Assembly (NCBI GenBank): GCA_016722505.1
Contig: JADKJH010000001.1
Coordinates: forward strand, 1-64,000
DNA: 64,000 nt
DNA from: Holophagaceae bacterium
GTDB taxonomy: Bacteria; Acidobacteriota; Holophagae; Holophagales; Holophagaceae
Reading direction: 5' to 3'
The notes under the pieces are model-generated. The model made no database searches and was not told where the DNA came from. It saw only the letters and a list, made by a program, of their open reading frames with translations. Positions 37,796 through 46,379 of the stretch are shown here, one piece after another. Within the stretch, counting starts at the first letter, position 1. The number at the start of each line of letters is the position of its first letter. The position numbers and the translations under genes are program-made.

Positions 37796-38277
37796 TGTCC
37801 CCGCTTTCTATGGACTGGCGCCGCTATCGGGCCCTTCCGCCCGCGAAGCGGCGGCTGTTGAATGAAGCTCTGGCCCACTTGTTCATGGGCCAGGTCATTC
37901 TCGTGTGCGTTCCCTTCCGTCGCATGGCCGCCTGGCTAGGGGCGATAGGCATCGAAAGCACCACTCAAATTCCAGATGGACAGTTGCGGATGGTGGAAGA
38001 CATCTCATGGGCAGTCCAAGCCATGGCGGGCCGGGTTCCCTGGGATAGCCAGTGCCTAGCTCAAGCGGTGGCGGGCTACCGGATGCTTATGAAACGCGGC
38101 ATCCCTTCTACCTTGTATTTTGGCGTAAAGAAGGATCCGCAAGCGGCCTTCAGCGCCCACGCCTGGCTACGCTGCGGGTCATGTATCGTCACCGGAGCAG
38201 TCGGCCACAGCAACTACCGCATCATCTGCCAGTTTTCCAGGACCGTTCTCCAACCCGACAAGCGGGTTGTCTTTTGA
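37795..38277 (+). CDS. Transglutaminase-like leader peptidase (B2), cluster 2
   Basis: 160 residues. N-terminal helices (WRRYRALPPAKRRLLNEALAHL begins the domain), catalytic Cys in QCLAQAVAGYRML and His in FSAHAWLRCG, matching lasso B2 cysteine proteases. It starts on the A of the B1 stop. Its own stop TGA overlaps the TTG start of C, so B1, B2 and C are all translationally coupled. Intact, unlike the cluster 1 copy. Confidence 0.88.
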   Translation: MSPLSMDWRRYRALPPAKRRLLNEALAHLFMGQVILVCVPFRRMAAWLGAIGIESTTQIPDGQLRMVEDISWAVQAMAGRVPWDSQCLAQAVAGYRMLMKRGIPSTLYFGVKKDPQAAFSAHAWLRCGSCIVTGAVGHSNYRIICQFSRTVLQPDKRVVF

Positions 38278-40190
38278 GCGGCATTTTCGGTATTTTCCGC
38301 TTCGATGGTGCGCCTGTTCAGCACTCGGATCTCAATCGGATGTCCGAGGCCATGGCCTTCTATGGGGCTGATGGCGGAGATATCTGGCAGGGCCAGAAGA
38401 CCGCTCTCCATGTTGGCATAGGCAGCCGTCTTCGCCATGTCACAACGGAAGACGCATATGAATCCCAACCCCTTGTCGCAGATGGTTTAGCACTGGTTGC
38501 CGCAGCCCGCTTGGACAACCGCGAAGAACTTATTGATGCTCTTGGCGTCTCGGGAAATGAAGCGTTCCATATGCCAGATAGCACCCTGTTGCTTGGGGCT
38601 TATCAGCGTTGGGGAGAGGCCTGCGTAGACCACCTTGTGGGGGATTGGTCCTTTGCGATCTGGGATCCATCACAACAATGCATGTTGGTGGCCCGGGACC
38701 ACCACGGCAACACCGGGCTCTACTGGCACCAGGATGGCCACCGCCTAGCTTTTGCTACATCCCTGAAGGCCTTACTGGCCCTCTCTGACACACCGAAACA
38801 CCCTGACCTTTTCAAAGTGGCCCAAATTCTTTCCGCTTGGCCCGGGGACGGAATCCGAACAGCGTATGAGGGCATTCAGGCTCTCCCGCCTGCCCACATC
38901 CTGAAGGTATCCAGGTCGGGTGCCGAGACACGTCGATACTGGTTTCCAGAATCCTTACAGCCACTGAAACTGCGCCGGGATGAGGATTACTTGGAGCAGT
39001 TCCTTGAAATCTACACCGCTGCGGTGAAAGCCCGCCTTCGAACCATGAAACCCGTGGGGGCCACCCTCTCTGCGGGACTTGACTCGGGTTCCATTGTGGC
39101 CCTGGCTGGGCCTCTGCTCGCCGGAACGGGTACAGGGCTGGTAGCCTTCACTGCAATCCCCCGTTTTAGCGATCAGTCTGCCCTTAAGCCCCGCCAAATT
39201 GGGAATGAATGGGATCTGGCTCATGCCACAGCCCTCATGGCAGGGATAGGTGTCCATCTCCCCATAAACGCCGAGGCTATGGGTATTTTAGAATCCCTTC
39301 AACGCCAAGTGGATATCCACGGTGGGCCAGGCCACTCCGGGGCCAATTACCACTGGATACTCACCATCCTTGAATTGGCACGTTCCCGCGGGTTAGGAGT
39401 GGTCCTTACAGGGCAGCAAGGGAATGCGACCGTTTCCGCCACTGGCGAAGCATCGTGGTTCTGGTCAAGCATATTCAGGGGAGATATCCGTGAGGCATGG
39501 CGGGCGCTCGAATCTTCAGAGCCAGATCCTTGGTTGGCATTCAGGCGACAAGTATTGAGCCCCCTCCTTAGGCCGCCATTGCAAGCTTTCCGCCGCCACC
39601 GGGCGTTGAGACAAGAGATTTGGCTTTCTGGGTCCGCTCTTTCTCCTGGCCTTTCGCGCGAATTGCAAATGGCATCACGGATGTGCGAAAGCGGACATGA
39701 TCCGGCATTTGGGGGCTATCCAGAACCTGTGAACTTAGCCCTGCTGGGTCCCGGGCGCAACTCCATCGGGGCAATCTGGCATGAACTCGGCGCTTCCCAC
39801 GGACTTGAGATCCGCGACCCGACTGCCGATCGGCGGATCATCGAATTCACTCTTCGCCTGCCTGCTTCCCAATTCCGGAATCACGGTGAGAATCGTTCCC
39901 TTATCCGGAGGGCCATGACTGGCCGGATGCCCTATGAAGTCCTTCATTCTCGGTTCAAAGGCCTCCAAGCTTCAGACCTAGGCACCAGGATCTTGGCGGA
40001 GCGGCCTGCCCTCGCCGCCGCTATTGATGACCTTTCCAACCACTCCCTTGCCAGTCGCTGCCTGGCACTTCCCAAGATGTCGAAAATTCTGGCGGATCTC
40101 AAAGCGGAGAATGCCGCTGCGGCTTATGCAGAATGTGGAACCATCCTGGTGCGTGGGTTGAATGTGGGCTTGTTCTTACAGCAGTTCTAG
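38274..40190 (+). CDS. Asparagine synthetase-like lasso cyclase (C), cluster 2
   Basis: 638 residues from TTG 38274, which overlaps the B2 stop (TTGA) and gives MSGIFGIFRF, the usual start of lasso C proteins (no Cys2). The N-terminal Ntn-like half includes ARLDNREELIDAL and LVGDWSFAIWD. The synthetase half has PP-loop TLSAGLDSGSIVAL near residue 265 with the second Gly of SGG changed to Ala. It closes the macrolactam between the core N-terminus and an Asp/Glu. The candidate precursor follows 70 bases downstream. Confidence 0.9.
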   Translation: MSGIFGIFRFDGAPVQHSDLNRMSEAMAFYGADGGDIWQGQKTALHVGIGSRLRHVTTEDAYESQPLVADGLALVAAARLDNREELIDALGVSGNEAFHMPDSTLLLGAYQRWGEACVDHLVGDWSFAIWDPSQQCMLVARDHHGNTGLYWHQDGHRLAFATSLKALLALSDTPKHPDLFKVAQILSAWPGDGIRTAYEGIQALPPAHILKVSRSGAETRRYWFPESLQPLKLRRDEDYLEQFLEIYTAAVKARLRTMKPVGATLSAGLDSGSIVALAGPLLAGTGTGLVAFTAIPRFSDQSALKPRQIGNEWDLAHATALMAGIGVHLPINAEAMGILESLQRQVDIHGGPGHSGANYHWILTILELARSRGLGVVLTGQQGNATVSATGEASWFWSSIFRGDIREAWRALESSEPDPWLAFRRQVLSPLLRPPLQAFRRHRALRQEIWLSGSALSPGLSRELQMASRMCESGHDPAFGGYPEPVNLALLGPGRNSIGAIWHELGASHGLEIRDPTADRRIIEFTLRLPASQFRNHGENRSLIRRAMTGRMPYEVLHSRFKGLQASDLGTRILAERPALAAAIDDLSNHSLASRCLALPKMSKILADLKAENAAAAYAECGTILVRGLNVGLFLQQF

Positions 40191-40260
40191 GACGGTACAA
40201 ATTCGATTATTTTTTTGATTTTCCTAGTGTGTTCGTTAAGATGTTAATTGGGGGCCAACT

Positions 40261-40413
40261 ATGAATCTCAGCACCGGAAAAACAGGTCCAACCGATCAAG
40301 ATCATCGTCTTCCTTGGTGCCCGCCGACCTTGAAGAAGGGCGTCATCGGTGTTGAGACTAGGAACACCGGTGGCGCAGCTTTCGATGGTGCCCAACCAGG
40401 CCAGACAAGCTGA
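40261..40413 (+). CDS. Candidate lasso-peptide precursor A2
   Basis: 50 residues, ATG preceded by TTGGGGG eight bases upstream. Leader contains WCPPTL, an aromatic-xxPxL B1-binding motif, then GVIGVETR. Thr-Arg occupies -2/-1 as in many lasso leaders. Predicted core NTGGAAFDGAQPGQTS has Asp8 for an eight-residue ring, with Asn1 as an unusual ring-forming residue. The aromatic-to-core distance (16) equals that in A1. It is the last gene of a coupled B1-B2-C run with a hairpin after it. Core boundaries are inferred. Confidence 0.62.
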   Translation: MNLSTGKTGPTDQDHRLPWCPPTLKKGVIGVETRNTGGAAFDGAQPGQTS

Positions 40414-40467
40414 CTTACCCGGATCAAAATCTCACCACTGATTTAGCCACCCACGCAATAAAATAGA

Positions 40468-40495
40468 AGGGTCAGGATCCGAAGATCCTGGCCCT
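40468..40495 (+). terminator. Hairpin after the lasso gene run
   Basis: AGGGTCAGGATC, loop CGAA, GATCCTGGCCCT (one G-T wobble), followed by TATTGGTTTTG. Probably the terminator of the 36.8-40.4 kb operon. Confidence 0.55.
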
Positions 40496-40518
40496 TATTG
40501 GTTTTGAGTGCTTGGTGT

Positions 40519-40602
40519 GGGCGGCGAGAGAGGATGTGGGTCGTGGAGCGCGCACTGCGCGGGCGGCGAGGGAGGATGTGGGTCGTGGAGCGCGCACTGC
40601 GC
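40519..40602. repeat. 42-base tandem duplication
   Basis: Two adjacent 42-base copies starting GGGCGGCGAG and ending GCGCGCACTGCGC, differing at one position (AGAG versus GGAG). No coding function seen; it lies between the lasso operon and the tRNA gene. Confidence 0.85.
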
Positions 40603-40662
40603 GCGCAGCGGGGACCCTCAACCGACCGAGTAACCGCCGAGGCGGTTCGGGATCTCCACACA

Positions 40663-40689
40663 AAACAGCCGCCCCAAGGGCGGCTGTTT
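40663..40689 (-). terminator. Rho-independent terminator of tRNA-Val
   Basis: Perfect 12-bp stem AAACAGCCGCCC / GGGCGGCTGTTT with a 3-base loop, followed on the minus strand by TTTTGTG. The stem's first base abuts the encoded CCA end of the tRNA. Confidence 0.8.
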
Positions 40690-40691
40690 GG

Positions 40692-40763
40692 TTGGCGCGG
40701 GCGGTCTCGAACCGCCGACCCCCACCGTGTCAAGGTGGTGCTCTACCGCTGAGCTACGCGCCA
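40692..40763 (-). tRNA. tRNA-Val (GAC anticodon)
   Basis: 72 nt cloverleaf: acceptor TGGCGCG/CGCGCCA, D arm GCTCAGCGGTAGAGC, anticodon stem CCACC/GGTGG with loop TTGACAC, variable GGGTC, T arm GGCGG-TTCGAGA-CCGCC, discriminator A. The CCA is encoded (40689-40691). The anticodon GAC reads GUC/GUU valine codons. Confidence 0.95.
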
Positions 40764-40954
40764 TCGCGGATCTTCAAGTGTATCGGGACCACCGCGGATG
40801 TCTAGAACCCCTATTCACGAATGGGAAAGATTGTGAACGTAGTGAGTGTGGAGGCTCCGCCCGATAGAGGGAAAGGCAGTAACGCCTTGGCCAGAAGAAC
40901 GCTGGCTTCCGCAGGGGCGCGATTTGCGGCTTTCGATTTTCTGCGGACCACCAT

Positions 40955-41033
40955 CCACCGCGTCGGCCTGCGGCCGACATAAGTGTCCATAACGTCTTGG
41001 CCAGAAGAGCGCTGGCCAAGGCGTAACGGACAC
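40955..41033 (-). repeat. Stop-codon-associated hairpin repeat, copy B
   Basis: On the minus strand it starts on the last base of the Omp85-like gene's TAG: arm GTGTCCGTTACGCC, core TTGGCCAGCG...CTGGCCAA, imperfect return arm, then TATGTCGGCCGCAGG and CGACGCGGTGG. It shares core and tail with 45905-45985. A third, degenerate core (CCAGCGTTCTTCTGGCCAA) lies at about 40884-40904. Confidence 0.75.
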
Positions 41034-44000
41034 TAAAATTGGTAACCAGCTGAAATCAGTAGGCTGTGAAGCTGGCTGTCTTTGTCCAATCTGCTGCGGG
41101 GGCGGCCTAGGATGCGTTTCACATCGGCGCCATATTCGATCTTGATGGGGAGACCGAGTTTAATGATGAGGCCCAGGCCCAGCGCGACTCGAAGCGGCGG
41201 GAAGGAGGGATTCAGGGAATCGGTTTCACGCCGAAGACTCTGGTACACCTGTCCTGCATCCAGGAACACCTCGCCCCAAATCGTCTTCCCGATGACCGGG
41301 AAGCGGTATTCCAGGTTCATCAACGCCAGTCCCTGACCCCCAATGGGTATGACTTGGTACAGAAGATATTTGCCATCCGGGGTCAGTACTGGCTCGTATT
41401 TGCCATCGGAGGTCTGCCGAAGGAAGGGGATGCTTCCTACGGGGCCGAGGAAGTCTGGTTCAGAGCCCCGAAAGGTGCCTGGACCGCCCGCGAAGAAGCG
41501 CTCCGCCAGTGGCAGTTCCTGGCTCGTGCTGGCGGTGGGCCGGGCCGCGCCGATGCGGAGACCAAGGCTCACAACGCCCGCGCTGGCTCGATATCCTACG
41601 GGCCAGGTCCATTGCTGGCGGGCATCCAGCTTCACGAAACTTGAATTCGTGCTGGTGCCAAAAAGCTGGTTTGCAAGTTCCAACCGCAACGAAGTAATGC
41701 TGCCATCGGTGGGGTCGTAGGGACTATCCCGAGTGTCACGAACCCATTGGGCGTAGGGTGCGGAAACAGTGGCTCTCGAAGGACTCCGGGTGGCTTGGTT
41801 CAACAAGTTCGGATTGTCAAAGGTAGGTTTGAAAGCAATCCATTTAGGAGTATTCAGATCCACTAGATCCACCAACCTGACATCGGATCGTTCGAAACGA
41901 TGGCCTATCCTCAGCACGCTGGTGGAATTGAGCCGCCATTCCAGGCCATTAAGCACACGGCGGCGGCGGATCAGGTAGGCGGTCTGCTGTTCCTGGATAT
42001 ATGAGGCTTCGACGCGGTACTGAACTCGATCTGGCAGGATGCCAGCCAGAATGCCCGGGGAAAACCACGGGTCGGTATAACCGAGGGTGAAGCTATCCAC
42101 CGAACGGGAAAAATCCCCCGTGGGGAACATCCGCCGGAGGGTGGAGTTGCGGATGGTGCCATCCCCGGCCCGCAGGCCGAAGTCCAAGGTCCGCCCCATG
42201 CCTTGGAAATTGAGGCGCTGCACTCCGTAGCCAAAGTTGTAGCCGGTGCTTTTGTCATAGCCGAAGGACTCACTGAAAACCCAATGGGAACGCTCCTCCA
42301 GGCGCAATACCAGGTCGCCTTCCTCCCAAGGGCTCTTCGATTCTGGGAGGTCAGAAGTACCGGCCACCTCATTCATGGTCACCGAATCCACCCGCTTGAA
42401 GGCTCCGAGATTGCCCAGGTTCGCCTGAGCCCGCCCCAACCGATCGAGATTCAATGGATCGCCCGGTTCAAGATCCTGCGTTTCCCGTGATACAGCGAGG
42501 GTCCTCGTTTCAAGGCTGCCCTGGACCACCCTCCTGCGAACAAAGGTCAAGGGCTGGGCTGGGACTTCGATGTGGATCGTAGCGCCCGTATCATCTTCTT
42601 CGGACCGAGGGGCGCGCACGATGGGCTTTGGGGAACCGAGAGCGGCTATGCCTTGATTGAGTTCGCTGAGCACGGAAGCCAGATTTGCGCGAACGTAAGG
42701 CACAGGCCGTTCTGTGAGAAGCCGGACGATCTTCCGCGGCTTGCCCAGTTCACTTGGAAGGATCTCCAGCACCGCGATGAGGCCATCCAACTCCCGCCGG
42801 TCCGAGCGATACCTGCGCCGATGTGAAAAGACCGGGTTCAGTAATTCAGGCTTATCCGCCACGGCCCGCAGCAGGCTTTCTCCCAAGGTCCAAGGATCCC
42901 ATTCAGGCCCTTCAGGCAACTCAAGGTTGATCGCCCGTACTGTTCGCTTTGGACCTTCACGGATATTAAGAATCAGGTCCTGCTCACCATTGCGGGTTTC
43001 GACGCGGCGCCGGAGTTTGACATCCGAGTATCCCAGCAAGAGGTATCGGTTCGTGATCCGGGTTTCCACCTCGCTCAGGAGGTCGGGCGTGGCCCTTGGC
43101 GCATTGAACCAGAGGAGGCCAGAGGGCAGATTCGCGACCTTGGCGAGGTCCTTGTCGTTCAATTCCTGGTTTCCTTCAAACAAGATCCGTTTGATGTAGC
43201 GGCGCTCCCCTGTCTTGATTCGATAAGTAATGCGGACCTCTGACGGATTTTCGGTGGTGCCGGACACCACCTCGCGGACATGGCTTGATTCCACATCGAG
43301 GAACCCTTTGTCGCGGTAGTAGCGATCAATGCGCCGATCCCCTTCATCCAACAATTCGGGGCCATAGCGGTCTGTCCTAGCCAATGGAAGCAGTTCCTTC
43401 AAGGTTCTCTGGCTGAGCCATTTGCCCGTGGCTGATACACGCACGATTGGCCCCGGCGCCACAGAAAGAGTAAGCGTGCCATTGTTGGAGAAAGCTAGCT
43501 CCGCCTGGCCTTCCATCCGTTTATCTTTTACAAATCGTCGGCGGATTTTCCGGGCGGCCTGACGTCGCAAGTCCTGGGTCCAAAGGGTCCGGCCCACTTG
43601 AACTCCAGCGAGTTGCAACAGAGCCTCCAATCGGTAGGGGCCAAGGTTTCCATTTACGGCGACGCTTCTCACCAGGCTGGCGGCGCCCAGCTGCAACTTC
43701 AATATGAGGTGCGCGCCAGAAGCATCCTGCTCGGTCGCGAGCTTTGCCTGGGGATAACCTTCATCCCGCAGGCGCGCTTCAGCGATCCGGCGCCATTCCT
43801 CCAACCTGAGCGCGCCTAGGGGCTGACCCTTGCGCAGATCAGGGAAAAGCAGGGTTTTCGTTTTTGCGGGCAATGGATCGCCTTGCCAAACCCAGGATTG
43901 GAGGCGCGCCCAGGGCCGCAAAGTGATTCGTGCGATGCCGTCAGCGCCAAGGGTTCCGTTCACAGACTCGAAGCGGTCTGTGCCGCGGATCGCTTCGAGC

Positions 44001-44212
44001 ACGAGATCGAATTGAACCGCAGAAAAAGGTTTTCCTTTCACCCAGCCTGAGGCCATCTCGGCGAATCCACGATCATCCGGACTGCCGCCTTCCCAAATGA
44101 AGCCTTGAAAGGCGCGCCCCGGCCCCATCGGCGAAGGAGCCTGAGCCGCGCTGCCACAGATGCCGACGGTAACGACACTCGCGATCAGCGCCGAAGCGCG
44201 AGCGGCGCACAT
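41033..44212 (-). CDS. Omp85-family outer-membrane assembly protein (BamA/TamA-like)
   Basis: 1059 residues. Signal peptide near residues 5-24 (ALIASVVTVGICGSAAQA). Several POTRA-like repeats up to about residue 620, including KRILFEGNQELNDKDL and RRRVVQGSLETRTLAV. The C-terminal 16-strand barrel has the Omp85 LERFFAGGPGTFRG-like L6 loop (AERFFAGGPGTFRG) and a terminal Phe. It is longer than BamA (about 800) and has more POTRA sequence. It would insert or translocate outer-membrane proteins. Thirteen bases downstream of the STAS gene, so probably in one operon. Which substrate class is unknown. Confidence 0.88.
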   Translation of the reverse strand: MCAARASALIASVVTVGICGSAAQAPSPMGPGRAFQGFIWEGGSPDDRGFAEMASGWVKGKPFSAVQFDLVLEAIRGTDRFESVNGTLGADGIARITLRPWARLQSWVWQGDPLPAKTKTLLFPDLRKGQPLGALRLEEWRRIAEARLRDEGYPQAKLATEQDASGAHLILKLQLGAASLVRSVAVNGNLGPYRLEALLQLAGVQVGRTLWTQDLRRQAARKIRRRFVKDKRMEGQAELAFSNNGTLTLSVAPGPIVRVSATGKWLSQRTLKELLPLARTDRYGPELLDEGDRRIDRYYRDKGFLDVESSHVREVVSGTTENPSEVRITYRIKTGERRYIKRILFEGNQELNDKDLAKVANLPSGLLWFNAPRATPDLLSEVETRITNRYLLLGYSDVKLRRRVETRNGEQDLILNIREGPKRTVRAINLELPEGPEWDPWTLGESLLRAVADKPELLNPVFSHRRRYRSDRRELDGLIAVLEILPSELGKPRKIVRLLTERPVPYVRANLASVLSELNQGIAALGSPKPIVRAPRSEEDDTGATIHIEVPAQPLTFVRRRVVQGSLETRTLAVSRETQDLEPGDPLNLDRLGRAQANLGNLGAFKRVDSVTMNEVAGTSDLPESKSPWEEGDLVLRLEERSHWVFSESFGYDKSTGYNFGYGVQRLNFQGMGRTLDFGLRAGDGTIRNSTLRRMFPTGDFSRSVDSFTLGYTDPWFSPGILAGILPDRVQYRVEASYIQEQQTAYLIRRRRVLNGLEWRLNSTSVLRIGHRFERSDVRLVDLVDLNTPKWIAFKPTFDNPNLLNQATRSPSRATVSAPYAQWVRDTRDSPYDPTDGSITSLRLELANQLFGTSTNSSFVKLDARQQWTWPVGYRASAGVVSLGLRIGAARPTASTSQELPLAERFFAGGPGTFRGSEPDFLGPVGSIPFLRQTSDGKYEPVLTPDGKYLLYQVIPIGGQGLALMNLEYRFPVIGKTIWGEVFLDAGQVYQSLRRETDSLNPSFPPLRVALGLGLIIKLGLPIKIEYGADVKRILGRPRSRLDKDSQLHSLLISAGYQF

Positions 44213-44225
44213 TCTGTCAAAAACC

Positions 44226-44561
44226 TCAGAAACCGCTGAGCGATTCTTCTTCGGTGTCCTTCACGTCGAACACCGAGTGCAGGCTCGTCATGGTGATCAG
44301 GCTGAAGATGCGGGTATTCATGCCGCAGATGCGCAGTTCGCCGCCTTTTCCTTTCACGGAGGTGTAGCAGCCCACGAGTTCGCCGACACCAGAGGAATCC
44401 AGATAGCTCACTTTTGAAAAATTGATGAGAACCTTGCGTGCGCCCTGCTCCAACGCTGTGCGGACAGCTTCACCCAATTCCTGGTCTCCATCCCCAAGGG
44501 TGATCTTCCCTTCTGGATAAAGGATCGTCACATCGTTGTGTTGGCGGGTCGTCATCTTCAT
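44226..44561 (-). CDS. STAS-domain anti-anti-sigma-like protein
   Basis: 111 residues: a single STAS domain with VTILYPEGKITLGDG, the phosphoacceptor serine in VSYLDSSGVGELVG and GGELRICGM. Such proteins switch partner by reversible Ser phosphorylation from an HPK-type kinase. None is next to it. The ATG has AGGAGGAAC upstream (44565-44575 on the minus strand). Operon with the Omp85 gene is unusual. Confidence 0.9.
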   Translation of the reverse strand: MKMTTRQHNDVTILYPEGKITLGDGDQELGEAVRTALEQGARKVLINFSKVSYLDSSGVGELVGCYTSVKGKGGELRICGMNTRIFSLITMTSLHSVFDVKDTEEESLSGF

Positions 44562-44802
44562 GAGGTGTTCCTCCTGGGTGGGTTAGAGAAGGTTGGGCCA
44601 GTGTAGCAAAAGTTTCAATAGTTGAATGTATTGCTCATTTCCACGCGTGGAAGCGCCGTGCCGCCGATGCGGACACCAAGAACCGCTTGGCCGTCTGCTA
44701 TCCGATGTGTGCCTGCGCAATGAACTAGCCAGAAAAGCGCCGGTTATTCCACAACGGCCGCTAAAGTATTCATTACCCAGCGACCGCTGGACGAGGTCAA
44801 GG

Positions 44803-45906
44803 ATGTCCGATCAGCTATCGCCGTTAAGTCCCCGCCGCAAGACCCGCCAGATCCTGGTGGGGAAAGTGCCCGTGGGAGGCGATGCCCCCATTCCTGTGCA
44901 AAGCATGACCAAAACCGACAGCCGGGACGTGGAAGCCACTGTCAGCCAAATCTACAGCTATGCAGGCGCAGGCTGCGAAATCGTGCGTGTAAGCGTGCCG
45001 ACGAAAAAAGCCGGGGAAGTCTTCCATGAAATCTGTGCGCGCTCACCCATTCCTGTGGTGGCGGACATCCATTTCGACTATCGCCTGGCCCTGGTGGCTG
45101 CGGATGGCGGCGCCGCCTGCCTGCGCATCAATCCTGGCAATATCGGCGGCCAGGATCGTGTGCGCGCTGTGGTGGACAAGGCCGGAGAAAAAGGCATTTC
45201 CATCCGCATCGGTGTGAACGGCGGCTCCCTTGAGAAAGATCTGCTGGAGAAGTTCGGCACCGCCACGCCCGAAGCCATGGTGGAGTCTGCCCTGCGGCAC
45301 CTGGAGATGCTCGAAAAAGAAGGCTTCCGCAATACAAAAATTAGTCTGAAGGCCAGCGATGTGGTGCGCACGGTGCAGGCATACCGCTTGCTGGCGAAGC
45401 AGGTGGATTATCCCTTCCATCTGGGCATCACCGAAGCGGGCACACCTTTTGGAGGCACCATCCGCTCCAGCATCGGCATGGGCATTCTGCTGGCGGAGGG
45501 CATCGGCGACACCATCCGCGTTTCCCTCACGGGGGACGGCGAGGAGGAATGCAGAGTCGGCCACGAGATGCTGCGCGCCCTTGGGCTGCGCGAAGGCGGC
45601 ATCCGCATGGTGAGCTGCCCCTCCTGCGGCCGCGTTCAGATCGACCTGAACCGCGTGGCCAACGAGATCGAAGCGGGACTGAAAGCGATCAATCATGAGG
45701 GCATCACCTACGCGGTGATGGGCTGCGTGGTGAATGGCCCCGGCGAGGCCCGTGACGCGGACCTGGGGGTAGCGGGCGGCGCAGGGGAGGGACTGATCTA
45801 CCGTCATGGAGAACTGATCCGCAAGGTGAAGGAAGAAGATCTTGTCCCAGCCTTCCTGGAAGAAGCAAAAAAATTCAAGGCGGAGAAAGAACTTGCTGGG
45901 GCTTAG
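44803..45906 (+). CDS. ispG: 4-hydroxy-3-methylbut-2-enyl diphosphate synthase
   Basis: 367 residues from ATG 44803 (upstream in-frame residues are unlike the family). TIM-barrel part: VQSMTKTDSRD, LRINPGNIG and LGITEAGTPFGG. Iron-sulphur part: SCPSCGR and GCVVNGPGEA provide the three Cys and the Glu ligands of the 4Fe-4S cluster. Catalyses the penultimate MEP-pathway step to HMBPP in the cytosol. The stop codon overlaps a long hairpin repeat. Confidence 0.96.
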   Translation: MSDQLSPLSPRRKTRQILVGKVPVGGDAPIPVQSMTKTDSRDVEATVSQIYSYAGAGCEIVRVSVPTKKAGEVFHEICARSPIPVVADIHFDYRLALVAADGGAACLRINPGNIGGQDRVRAVVDKAGEKGISIRIGVNGGSLEKDLLEKFGTATPEAMVESALRHLEMLEKEGFRNTKISLKASDVVRTVQAYRLLAKQVDYPFHLGITEAGTPFGGTIRSSIGMGILLAEGIGDTIRVSLTGDGEEECRVGHEMLRALGLREGGIRMVSCPSCGRVQIDLNRVANEIEAGLKAINHEGITYAVMGCVVNGPGEARDADLGVAGGAGEGLIYRHGELIRKVKEEDLVPAFLEEAKKFKAEKELAGA

Positions 45907-45985
45907 GGATCGTTGTGCATTGGCCAGCGTTTTTCTGGCCAATGCACAACGATCCCTTATGTCGGCCGCAGGACGACGCGATGGG
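45905..45985 (+). repeat. Stop-codon-associated hairpin repeat, copy A
   Basis: A perfect 23-bp inverted repeat (45905-45927 and 45935-45957) starts inside the ispG TAG; loop CGTTTTT. The arms end in the core TTGGCCAG/CTGGCCAA shared with copy B. The tail TATGTCGGCCGCAGG-CGACGCG is also shared, but the outer arms differ while remaining self-complementary. It may stop transcription or protect mRNA ends. Confidence 0.8.
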
Positions 45986-46031
45986 TGATGCTCCCGAGGC
46001 AGATTCAAGACCACAACAGAGAAAGAATCCT

Positions 46032-46364
46032 ATGACCTGGGCGATGAACCATCCCTTTCTCGTACTGTTCTTTTTCCTCTGCATCGAGGCGTTGTTGCCG
46101 GTGCGGTTTCAACCCAGCGCCTGGATCTGCCGGGGCATGATCCGCGCCTACCAGATCACCCTCAGCTCCCACGTGCCGACCCAATGCCTGTTCACGCCAT
46201 CCTGCAGCCACTATGGCCTGGGCTGCATCCGCCGCTATGGAACATTGCGCGGTGGAATCCTGACAACCTGGCGCCTGATCCGCTGTTCGCCCCTCACCAA
46301 GGGCGGCTTCGATCCAGTGCCGGGAGACGAAGATATCCACGCAGCAGGTGTTGAGATCCGCTGA
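46032..46364 (+). CDS. yidD: Membrane protein insertion efficiency factor
   Basis: 110 residues from ATG 46032. Family hallmark CLFTPSCSHYG followed by the conserved GGILTTWRLIRCSP and GGFDPVP. A hydrophobic N-terminal segment (FLVLFFFLCIEALLPV) gives a membrane anchor. YidD helps YidC-mediated insertion. No rnpA, yidC or rpmH is nearby, so this copy is away from the usual oriC cluster. Confidence 0.92.
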   Translation: MTWAMNHPFLVLFFFLCIEALLPVRFQPSAWICRGMIRAYQITLSSHVPTQCLFTPSCSHYGLGCIRRYGTLRGGILTTWRLIRCSPLTKGGFDPVPGDEDIHAAGVEIR

Positions 46365-46379
46365 CGAAAGCGAGGACCC

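Noticed and set aside
40498..40752. Plus-strand ORFs across the 42-base tandem repeat and tRNA
   Set aside because: They read through a tRNA gene and its terminator on the opposite strand and consist of repeat translation.
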